A DNA stretch of 64,000 nt from DASTCZ01 sp035308165 (GTDB taxonomy: Bacteria; Acidobacteriota; Terriglobia; Acidiferrales; UBA7541): NCBI GenBank assembly GCA_035308165.1, contig DATGHC010000002.1, forward strand, positions 62,001 to 126,000, given 5' to 3'. Shown piece after piece: positions 8,983-16,760 of the stretch. Numbering within the stretch: the first letter of the stretch is position 1; every line of letters begins with the position of its first letter. The position numbers and the translations under genes are program-made. Under the pieces are notes generated by a model that saw only the letters and a list, made by a program, of their open reading frames with translations, searched no databases and was not told where the DNA came from.

Positions 8983-11547
8983 ATGCCGCGATGGTCACGC
9001 CGTAAATTCCTGAAGACTAGTTTGGCAGCATCAGCTGGGGCCGTGGCAGCGAAAGCTGCCTTGCCTTTGCCTTTTGACGCGGATGCCGCCCCGACTTCAT
9101 CTCCGGTTGGTTCAGCCATCGTCCAAGCTGAGGCCGCAGCAACTTCTGCTCCCCGCGAGAAGCTGCTTTTGGATTTCGGGTGGAAATTCACCCTCGGCCA
9201 CGCAGATGACCCCGCGAAGGATTTTGGATATGGCTCAACCCGGCGCGAAGCCACGTTTGCAAAATCCGGCTCGTTCCCTTCTGTGACGCGCGCGAGTTTT
9301 GACGACAGCGCATGGCGCAGCGTTGACCTTCCTCACGATTGGGCCGTAGAGCTTCCCTTCGAGAAGGGCAATGCGACACTGGATCGCAATGGGAAGCCGA
9401 CGGGCAGCTACGACCTGCCGGATCACGGCGCAAAGGCGCTCGGGCGCGAGTACCCGGAGACCAGCATTGGTTGGTATCGCCGCGTGTTCGATATTCCTGC
9501 GTCCGATGCGGGCAGGCGCATTGCGGTGATTTTCGACGGGGTTTTCCGCCACGCCATGGTGATGTTCAACGGGCATTACATCGGCGAGGAATTCAGCGGC
9601 TACGCGCCATTTCGCTTCGATCTGACCGACTTCGTGAATTACGGCGACAAAAATGTTTTGACCGTGCGCGTGGATGCCACGCTCGGCGAGGGATGGTTCT
9701 ACGAAGGCGCGGGAATTTACAGGCACGTGTGGCTGATGAAGACGGATCCCGTGAATGTCACGCCGTCTGGAACATATGTGAGATCCGAAGTGAAGGGCGA
9801 TTCAGCCACATTGTTCTTCAAGACCGAAGTACAGAACGAAAGCGACAAAGACAGGACGTGCCGCGTGATCTCGCGCGCGGTGGACGCTGACGGAAGAGTG
9901 GTTGCCGTTGGCCAATCGAAATCCGTGACCATCGAAGCCGGAGGCATTCTTGAATTCGAGTCACAGTCAACCGTCAGCAATCCGCGATTGTGGTCTATCG
10001 AGGAACCAAACCTATATCGCTGGGTCACCATCGTCGAAGCCGATGGCGTGATTGTAGACCGCCAGCAAGCAACACTGGGCATTCGCAGTCTGCACTTCGA
10101 TGCCGACAAGGGATTTTTCTTGAATGACAGGCCGGTGAAAATTAAAGGCACCTGCAATCACCAGGACCACGCCGGCGTGGGCGCCGCGCTCCCCGACCGC
10201 CTGCAGAGTTATCGCCTGGAGCGTCTGAAGGAAATGGGCGTGAACGGCTGCCGTACTTCGCATAATCCGCCAACCCCGGAATTTCTGGATGCCTGCGACC
10301 GCCTGGGAATGCTGGTGATGTGCGAGACGCGGATGATGTCGTCAAACCCGGTGGGACTGCAGCAAGTCGAGCGCATGATCAAGCGCTTCCGGAATCATCC
10401 CAGCATCATTATCTGGTCGCTGGGAAATGAAGAGCGGGAGCAATCCACGCCGCGCGGCGCAAAGATTGTGACCACCATGAAAAAGTTGGCGAAGAAACTG
10501 GATCCCAGCCGGCCGGTGACCATGGCCATGAATGGCGGCTGGGGCAAGGGAGTTTCCGACGTGGTAGACGTGCAGGGATGCAACTACTACGAGGGGCAGA
10601 TTGACGACTTCCACGCGAAATTTCCCAAGCACCCAATGATCGGAACGGAGACAGCGAGCCACTACATGACACGCGGGATTTATGAGACCGACAAAGTGAA
10701 AGGGTACGTCAGCGCCTACGACGTGAATGCGCCAAGCTACGCAAAAACCGCGGAAAAATGGTGGAAGTTTTATGCCGAGCGGCCATTCCTGGCCGGCGGA
10801 TTCCTGTGGACGGGTTTCGATTATCGCGGCGAACCCAGTCCTTATAACTGGCCTTGCATCAGCTCGCACTTCGGCGCAATGGACACTTGCGGCTTCCCCA
10901 AGGACACCTTTTTTTATTATCAGGCCTGGTGGGGATCGAAGCCAGTGCTGCATCTGTTTCCGCACTGGAATTGGAGCGGGAAAGAGGGTCAGGAAATTGA
11001 TGTTTGGTGCCACAGCAATCTGGATAGCGTGGAGCTTTTCTTGAATGGAACGAGCCTGGGCTCGAAAAAAGTCGAGCGCAACTCCCACGTGGAATGGAAA
11101 GTCAAATATGCGCCGGGAACAATTGAGGCGCGCGGCAGCAAAGACGGAAAGATCGTGCTCACTGATAAGCGCGAGACAACCGGCGCACCGGCCGCAATTG
11201 CGCTTCGCCCCGACCGTGTGAAAATCTCCGCCGACGGCGAAGATGTTTCCGTGGTCGTCGTGGAAGTGCAGGACGCGCAAGGGCGCATCGTCCCAACCGC
11301 CTCAAATGAGATTAGTTTTGCGGTCGCGGGTGGCGGCCGAATCATAGGCGTTGGAAACGGAGACCCGAGTTGCCACGAATCAGACCAGGGCATGAAGCGC
11401 AGCGCGTTCAACGGGCTGTGCATGGCGATTGTGCAAGCGCCCAAGCAGTCCAGCGAAATCACAGTTTCGGCCAATGGCGACGGACTGAAGAGCGCTTCCG
11501 TGGTGATTCGAGCGGAATCGGCGGAATTGCGGCCGGCAGTTCCGTGA
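8983..11547 (+). CDS. Tat-exported family 2 glycoside hydrolase (beta-galactosidase/beta-glucuronidase type)
   Basis: This 854-residue enzyme hydrolyses beta-glycosidic bonds and is probably active outside the cytoplasm. The N-terminus has a twin-arginine signal (SRRKFLKTSLAASAGAVAA). The GH2 jelly-roll sugar-binding domain (about 55-260), immunoglobulin-like middle domain and TIM barrel (about 370-680) follow. Barrel landmarks are TSHNPPTPEFLDACDRLG, the acid/base glutamate in IWSLGNEE, and the probable nucleophile glutamate in IGTETASHY. The C-terminus holds extra Ig-like domains (about 680-850), as in GH2 enzymes with a DUF4982-like part. A GGGAGGG ribosome site precedes the ATG, and a possible TATACT -10 box is at 8957-8962. 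It stands alone, without a transporter or regulator that would name the sugar. Confidence 0.9.
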   Translation: MPRWSRRKFLKTSLAASAGAVAAKAALPLPFDADAAPTSSPVGSAIVQAEAAATSAPREKLLLDFGWKFTLGHADDPAKDFGYGSTRREATFAKSGSFPSVTRASFDDSAWRSVDLPHDWAVELPFEKGNATLDRNGKPTGSYDLPDHGAKALGREYPETSIGWYRRVFDIPASDAGRRIAVIFDGVFRHAMVMFNGHYIGEEFSGYAPFRFDLTDFVNYGDKNVLTVRVDATLGEGWFYEGAGIYRHVWLMKTDPVNVTPSGTYVRSEVKGDSATLFFKTEVQNESDKDRTCRVISRAVDADGRVVAVGQSKSVTIEAGGILEFESQSTVSNPRLWSIEEPNLYRWVTIVEADGVIVDRQQATLGIRSLHFDADKGFFLNDRPVKIKGTCNHQDHAGVGAALPDRLQSYRLERLKEMGVNGCRTSHNPPTPEFLDACDRLGMLVMCETRMMSSNPVGLQQVERMIKRFRNHPSIIIWSLGNEEREQSTPRGAKIVTTMKKLAKKLDPSRPVTMAMNGGWGKGVSDVVDVQGCNYYEGQIDDFHAKFPKHPMIGTETASHYMTRGIYETDKVKGYVSAYDVNAPSYAKTAEKWWKFYAERPFLAGGFLWTGFDYRGEPSPYNWPCISSHFGAMDTCGFPKDTFFYYQAWWGSKPVLHLFPHWNWSGKEGQEIDVWCHSNLDSVELFLNGTSLGSKKVERNSHVEWKVKYAPGTIEARGSKDGKIVLTDKRETTGAPAAIALRPDRVKISADGEDVSVVVVEVQDAQGRIVPTASNEISFAVAGGGRIIGVGNGDPSCHESDQGMKRSAFNGLCMAIVQAPKQSSEITVSANGDGLKSASVVIRAESAELRPAVP

Positions 11548-11608
11548 ATTAGAGGCGCGATATCTTTCGGCGGGGTAAACTCTACCGGCAACACGTGGGA
11601 GCGGAAGT

Positions 11609-13399
11609 GTGTCTGAACCAAATGCCGAATACGCGCAGCGGCTTGAAGCCCGCCTGAAAACCATCGCCGGCAAAGAGCGTGTTCATCTTCAACTTGGCTA
11701 CTGGAAATTGGCCACGATTGCTGCGGGGCTGGTGCTGGCGTGGCTTTCCCTCGCCAGGAATTTATTTTCGCCTTATTGGCTGATTGCGGTAGTTGTCCTC
11801 TATGTGATTCTCGCCGTCTGGCATGACCGCGTGATCCGCGCGCGAACCCATGCCGAGACGGCGACGGCGTTTTATCGCCGCGGAATTGCGCGCATTGAAG
11901 ATCGCTGGCCCGGCACGGGCGAACCCGGCGAAAGATTCCGCGACTCAAAACACATTTATGCCGAGGATCTTGATCTTTTCGGGCGTGGCGGACTTTTTGA
12001 GCTGCTCTCCACAGCGCGTTTGCCCATGGGTGAAAATCGGCTGGCCAATTGGCTGTGCGTGCCTTCGCCGAAAGAATCAATCCAGGAGCGCCAGAGCCTG
12101 CTTCGATCGCTGCGCGACAATCTGGATTTGCGCGAGGATTTGGCCGTCGTGGGCGAAGACCTGCGCGTGAAGCTCAATCCGGAAACCCTCGAGGGTTGGT
12201 CCGAAAGCGCTCGTATTCTACCCGCCGGCCCGATGCGCGCGGTGGCGGCGCTGCTTGCTGTTTGCTTCCTCACGGCTTTGATTGTTGACTTCGCGGCGCA
12301 CACCCACATTCCGGTGCTTTTGGTTCTGGCGATTGAGGCGGTCTTCTTGCGATGGCTGAGGCCGCGCGCACAAACCGTAATCGGCGGGCTGGCCACCAAT
12401 GAGGAAGGGCTGCTCCTGTTCGCGGAAATCCTGAAGCGCATCGAACGGGAACAATTCACTTCGCCGCGGCTGCAAAGCTTCTCCGCTGAATTGAAGCACG
12501 GCGCTGAGCCGGCTTCCCGCGCGCTTCGCAAACTTGCGCTGATCGTCTCTTATATTGACGGCCGCGAAAGTCCTCTTGCCTTGCTGGCAGAGTTGCCATT
12601 GCTCTATTCCGTACAGGTGGCGCTGGCTGCGGAGGCTTGGCGCGCGCGCTGGGGCCAGCGCATGCGCGGCTGGATTGAAATTGTCGCCGAAATGGAAGCG
12701 TTGCTCTCTCTCGCGGCATATTCCTACGAGCATCCCGCCGATCCATTCCCTGAAATTGTGGATCCCGAGAATTCGCACGCGTTCTTCGATGGCCTGGAGC
12801 TGGGACATCCATTGATTCCTTCGGCCCGCTGCGTGCGAAATTCGGCGCGGCTGGACGCTCAGTTGCGCGTGATGTTGGTAAGCGGATCGAACATGTCGGG
12901 CAAGAGCACGTTTTTGCGAACGGCCGGAATCAACACCGTTCTGGCGATGGCCGGAGCGCCCATCCGGGGGAAATCGCTTCGATTGACGCCGCTGTCCATT
13001 GGTTCGCGGATTCGCAGCACCGATTCACTGCAGGAAAATCGCTCCAGTTTTTATACCGAGATCCTGCAAATTCGTCAGGTCTTCGAGCTGATGAAACAAG
13101 GCGCGCCGTTGTTATTCCTGTTTGACGAACTGCTCGAAGGCACCAATTCCAACGACCGCCGCGCGGGCGCCGAAGGTTTAATCCGCACGCTGCTGAATCA
13201 TGGCGCCATCGGTGTGGTGACCACGCACGATCTGGCGCTGACCGATTTGCCCCACGTGCTCGGCGAGCAGGTGCGCAACAAACATTTCCAGGACTACGTC
13301 GAGAACGGCAAGATGCGCTTCGACTACAAGCTGCGCGATGGAGTGGTGGCCAAGAGCAATGCCATTGAATTAATGCGGCTGATCGGCCTGGACCTGTAA
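11609..13399 (+). CDS. Membrane-anchored MutS-family ATPase
   Basis: This 596-residue protein joins two pairs of predicted membrane segments (about residues 33-70 and 205-245) to a C-terminal MutS ATPase domain. The P-loop is VSGSNMSGKSTFL (near 430), Walker B is LLFLFDELLEGTNS (near 510), and the following VVTTHD is the MutS switch histidine region. The mismatch-recognition and connector domains of MutS proper are missing, so this is not the canonical repair protein. It belongs to the MutS-related group seen in Acidobacteria and Bacteroidetes, whose role is not established. It starts at GTG 11609 behind a GGGAG site, 61 bases after the glycoside hydrolase, and could be cotranscribed with it. 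Confidence 0.85.
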   Translation: MSEPNAEYAQRLEARLKTIAGKERVHLQLGYWKLATIAAGLVLAWLSLARNLFSPYWLIAVVVLYVILAVWHDRVIRARTHAETATAFYRRGIARIEDRWPGTGEPGERFRDSKHIYAEDLDLFGRGGLFELLSTARLPMGENRLANWLCVPSPKESIQERQSLLRSLRDNLDLREDLAVVGEDLRVKLNPETLEGWSESARILPAGPMRAVAALLAVCFLTALIVDFAAHTHIPVLLVLAIEAVFLRWLRPRAQTVIGGLATNEEGLLLFAEILKRIEREQFTSPRLQSFSAELKHGAEPASRALRKLALIVSYIDGRESPLALLAELPLLYSVQVALAAEAWRARWGQRMRGWIEIVAEMEALLSLAAYSYEHPADPFPEIVDPENSHAFFDGLELGHPLIPSARCVRNSARLDAQLRVMLVSGSNMSGKSTFLRTAGINTVLAMAGAPIRGKSLRLTPLSIGSRIRSTDSLQENRSSFYTEILQIRQVFELMKQGAPLLFLFDELLEGTNSNDRRAGAEGLIRTLLNHGAIGVVTTHDLALTDLPHVLGEQVRNKHFQDYVENGKMRFDYKLRDGVVAKSNAIELMRLIGLDL

Positions 13400-13577
13400 G
13401 TATTCCACCTGTGCTGGGGATGTGTGGATCCTCTCGAAGTGAAAACCCGAGGTTGTTGGAAGACAATGGAGCTGACGTGGCCGGCGGCAGGATAGTAGTG
13501 CGTTAGTCCAGAAACAATAGGCCAGAAACGAAGAGTCGCCTTTGACAGGCACATCTGCGACGGTAGCCGCGAGAGAC

Positions 13578-13601
13578 CTCAGGTCTTCAACCCGACCTGA
13601 G
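13578..13601. repeat. Inverted repeat CTCAGGTC / GACCTGAG
   Basis: Perfect 8-base arms surround an 8-base loop in the 287-base gap (13400-13686) between the MutS-like gene and padR. Related, less perfect sequences with the core CAGGTCTT occur at about 62953-62975 and 63832-63857, so this may be a dispersed small repeat. No T-run follows it on the plus strand. Apart from this, the padR promoter and the padR palindrome, the gap shows nothing. Confidence 0.45.
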
Positions 13602-13672
13602 CTGCACGAATCAGTATCAACGCCGCAGACTGGATGAGGGGGCTTGCGCACGTGGACGCATTGTGCCATGCT

Positions 13673-13691
13673 CCCATAAATGATTTATGGG
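13673..13691 (+). promoter_or_regulatory. Palindromic operator candidate overlapping the padR start codon
   Basis: CCCATAAA-TGA-TTTATGGG has perfect 8-base arms, and the padR ATG (13687) lies inside the right arm. Just upstream are TTGCGC (13644-13649) and CATGCT (13667-13672) with 17-base spacing, a plausible weak promoter whose start point would fall inside the palindrome. PadR proteins are dimers that commonly bind palindromes in their own promoters, so self-repression is likely. That last step is inference. Confidence 0.5.
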
Positions 13692-14028
13692 TAACGCACA
13701 GGACAAACAAGGCGATCTGGTGCAGGGCACGCTGGACATGCTGGTGCTGAAATCGCTGGCGCACGGCGCGAGGCACGGCTACGCCGTGGCGGAATGGATC
13801 GCGGAAACATCCTCGGAAGTTTTGAAAGTGGAGGAAGGTGCGCTCTACCCGGCGCTGCACCGTCTGGAGCTGCGCGGGCTGCTCGCATCCGAATGGGGTG
13901 CCTCCGAAAATAATCGGCGCGCCAAGTATTATTCCCTCACCACCCGGGGGCGCAAAGCACTGGCCGCGGAATCGGAACACTGGCGGAAGATGACTTCCGC
14001 CATCGCGCGCGTGATGCAGACGACTTAG
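13687..14028 (+). CDS. PadR family transcriptional regulator (acidobacterial ADOP-linked type)
   Basis: This 113-residue winged-helix repressor has the PadR-core pattern: GTLDMLVLKSLAHGARHGYAV at the start, EGALYPALHRLELRGLL as recognition helix and wing, and RRAKYYSLTTRGRKAL closing the wing. A short C-terminal helix serves for dimerisation. Proteins of this size and pattern stand directly before ADOP permease genes in Acidobacteria. Here the stop codon is inside the ribosome site of the permease gene, leaving 8 bases between the two. It probably controls that permease and itself through the palindrome over its start codon. No Shine-Dalgarno is seen. Confidence 0.93.
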   Translation: MGNAQDKQGDLVQGTLDMLVLKSLAHGARHGYAVAEWIAETSSEVLKVEEGALYPALHRLELRGLLASEWGASENNRRAKYYSLTTRGRKALAAESEHWRKMTSAIARVMQTT

Positions 14029-14036
14029 GAGGCGGC

Positions 14037-16703
14037 GTGTTACGGGAAGGGCTCACGCGGACCTGGCTGCGGTTGAAAGCGCTCGCGAAGCGCAAGCGAC
14101 TCGACCGCGACCTCCAGGACGAGCTGCAATTCCATCTCGCCAAGCGCGAGGAGAAATTCGCCGCTAGCGGCTCCGACGCGCGAGAAGCACAGTCCGCCGC
14201 GCGGCGGAGTTTCGGTAACGCAAATTCCGTGCGCGAGGTCACCCGCGAAATGTGGACCTTCAACTGGCTGGAAGATTTTTGGCAAGACCTGCGCTACGGC
14301 GCGCGAATGCTGCGCAAGAATCCCGGATTCACAGCCACCGCGATACTTACGCTCGCGCTGGGAATTGGCGCGAACACCGCGATTTTCAGCGTGGTGAACG
14401 CCGTGCTGCTTCGGCCTCTGCCCTACAGGGATTCCGGAAGGTTGTACTGGATCGCTGATTTTGTGCCTCAGTTTAACGGGACCCTGGTCAGCAGTTCCGA
14501 TTTTCTTGCCTGGCGGGAACAGAACACAGTGTTCAAGGAGATGGCCGCGTATAACGACTCCGCAAATAATTTGACCGGCGACGGCGATCCGGAAAGAGCA
14601 GTCGTGTCGGGGATTACGGCGAATTTTTTCCCACTCCTTGGAATCACCCCGGCAATCGGCCGCAACTTCGTGGATGAAGAAGATCGCGCGGGGGGCCCGC
14701 CCGTCGCCATTCTGGGGTACCACCTTTGGGAATTGCGCTACGGCGGAGATCCCAGAATACTGGATCGGTCCGTTCAAGTGGACAACCACGCTTACCGGAT
14801 TGTAGGAGTAATGTCTCCTGATTTCCGCTTCCCCGACAATGATGTGAGCCCCGACCTCTTTGTGCCGCTAAAGCTGCCCGCCAAACCGGATTGGAGCCCT
14901 CAAACTCCTCAGCAGATTGTAAGTGTCCTGGGGCGAGTGAAACCGGGGATCAAACCGGGCCGAGTGCTTGCCGAGTTGAAGATTATGAACCGGCAGATCG
15001 CGAAGCAATATCCCGTGGAGATTGCCGGCATCGCGAGCAGCGTGGAAGTGCGTCTGGTGAATCTGCATGACAAGCTTGCGGGCGATACCCGCGCAGACCT
15101 CCTGATTCTGCTGGGAGCTGTTTCCCTGTTGCTTCTCATCAGTTGTGCAAACGTGGCGAATTTGCAACTGGCACGGTCTTCCGTGCGGCAACGGGAATTT
15201 TCCGTGCGCATGGCTATGGGCGCGGGACAATTCCGACTGGTGCGCCAATTGATCACGGAAAATGTGTTGCTGGCGGTGATTTCCGCGGGCTTCGGATTAT
15301 TCGTCGCGCGCGAAGGGATTCAATTGTTCCGCGCGATTGCGCCTCCTGGAATTCCCCATCCCGAGATGGTGGTGATGGATAGCCGGGTTCTTGGCTTCAC
15401 GGTGTTGGTTGCAGTGTTCACTGGAATCCTTTTCGGTTTGGCCCCGGTGTTCGCGACATTCCATACCGACTTGAATCAAACTCTAAAGGAAGGCAAGGGA
15501 AGTTCGGGCACCACCCCGGCCCGGGTCCGGTTGCGGGGAGTCCTGATGATATGCGAGCTGGCCATGGCATTGATTGTGATGGCGAGCGCGGGTTTGCTCA
15601 TCAGCAGCTTCGTGAGGCTGATGAACGTTTCGCCCGGGTTCGATGCGCGGAATCTCCTGGTCGCCCAGATCAAGCTGTCGTCTATCAATTATGGAAAGCG
15701 GGAGCAACAAATCGCATTTGTCGCCCGGTTGGTGAATGCGGCAAAAGACTTGCCGGGCGTCAAATTGGCGGCCGTGGGCAACAGCATGCCGATGATGGTG
15801 TACGACACCAAATCCGTCATACGTATAATGGGTCAAGCGCAAGCGCCCTCCAGAGTGCTGCCCATGTTCCCCGTTATTGCCGCAAGTGCGGATTACTTTC
15901 GTACGCTCGGCATTCCACAATTGGAGGGACGCTCGTTTGATGCACGTGACGGGGCCGATGCGCCGGGCGTTGTGATCATCAACCGCGTGTTTGCAACGCA
16001 ATACGTGGGAAATGCGAATCCGCTGGGGCAATCCATCCGCATGGGCGGTGGGCCCGACCCACCCTGGATGCAAATCGTGGGAGTCGTGGGCGACGAGAGG
16101 CACGAGGGCCTGGAAGTGGATGCGCCCCCACAGGTGTACGTCCCTGTGGACCAGAGCCGATTGCAGTACATCCAGGTAGCGCTCCGCACCGAATCCAATC
16201 CGGCGGGAGTAGCCTCTGAATTGAAACACGCGGTGGCGCAACTGGATCCTAATCTCCCGGTGTACGACGTGAGCACGATGGAGCAGCGTCTCTCCAATTC
16301 GATGAGTGCGCGAAGATTTGACATGCTGATGCTGGGAATCTTCGCCGCTGTTGCGCTGATCGTGGCGGGAATTGGAGTTTATGGTGTGGTGTCCTACGCA
16401 ACATCTCAAAGGGTGCACGAGTTTGGCATTCGCGTGGCGCTTGGCGCGGGCCCGGCGGATTTGGTGCGGCTGGTCCTGAAACACGGGATGCGGCTGGCCT
16501 CGATCGGCGTCGTGGTTGGGATCGTTGGCGCGTTGGGTGTCACACGATTGTTGAAGAGCCTGCTGTTTGAGATCAAACCGACGGATCCGCTCACGCTTGT
16601 AATTGTAGCCGCGTTGCTTTCGGCCGTCGCGCTGCTGGCTTGCTACGTTCCCGCGCGGCGCGCCATGCGCGTGGACCCCATGGTTGCGCTGCGCCACGAA
16701 TGA
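14037..16703 (+). CDS. ADOP family orphan ABC transporter permease (MacB/FtsX fold)
   Basis: This 888-residue membrane protein has the duplicated FtsX layout typical of acidobacterial orphan permeases. A cytoplasmic N-terminal extension of about 80 residues (helical, with LDRDLQDELQFHLAKREEKF) is followed by LRYGARMLRKNPGFTATAIL, the first membrane segment, and a large periplasmic domain. Next come three membrane segments around 360-470, a second periplasmic domain, and three last segments ending RAMRVDPMVALRHE. No ATPase gene is adjacent, which is normal for this group. GTG at 14037 is preceded by AGGAGG that overlaps the padR stop. The substrate is unknown; MacB relatives export peptides, lipids or antibiotics by a mechanotransmission mechanism. 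Confidence 0.92.
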   Translation: MLREGLTRTWLRLKALAKRKRLDRDLQDELQFHLAKREEKFAASGSDAREAQSAARRSFGNANSVREVTREMWTFNWLEDFWQDLRYGARMLRKNPGFTATAILTLALGIGANTAIFSVVNAVLLRPLPYRDSGRLYWIADFVPQFNGTLVSSSDFLAWREQNTVFKEMAAYNDSANNLTGDGDPERAVVSGITANFFPLLGITPAIGRNFVDEEDRAGGPPVAILGYHLWELRYGGDPRILDRSVQVDNHAYRIVGVMSPDFRFPDNDVSPDLFVPLKLPAKPDWSPQTPQQIVSVLGRVKPGIKPGRVLAELKIMNRQIAKQYPVEIAGIASSVEVRLVNLHDKLAGDTRADLLILLGAVSLLLLISCANVANLQLARSSVRQREFSVRMAMGAGQFRLVRQLITENVLLAVISAGFGLFVAREGIQLFRAIAPPGIPHPEMVVMDSRVLGFTVLVAVFTGILFGLAPVFATFHTDLNQTLKEGKGSSGTTPARVRLRGVLMICELAMALIVMASAGLLISSFVRLMNVSPGFDARNLLVAQIKLSSINYGKREQQIAFVARLVNAAKDLPGVKLAAVGNSMPMMVYDTKSVIRIMGQAQAPSRVLPMFPVIAASADYFRTLGIPQLEGRSFDARDGADAPGVVIINRVFATQYVGNANPLGQSIRMGGGPDPPWMQIVGVVGDERHEGLEVDAPPQVYVPVDQSRLQYIQVALRTESNPAGVASELKHAVAQLDPNLPVYDVSTMEQRLSNSMSARRFDMLMLGIFAAVALIVAGIGVYGVVSYATSQRVHEFGIRVALGAGPADLVRLVLKHGMRLASIGVVVGIVGALGVTRLLKSLLFEIKPTDPLTLVIVAALLSAVALLACYVPARRAMRVDPMVALRHE

Positions 16704-16760
16704 AGATACTTTCTTCGCATTCGGTGGCGCACGTTCATCGAATGGGGCGGTCGCGACAGG

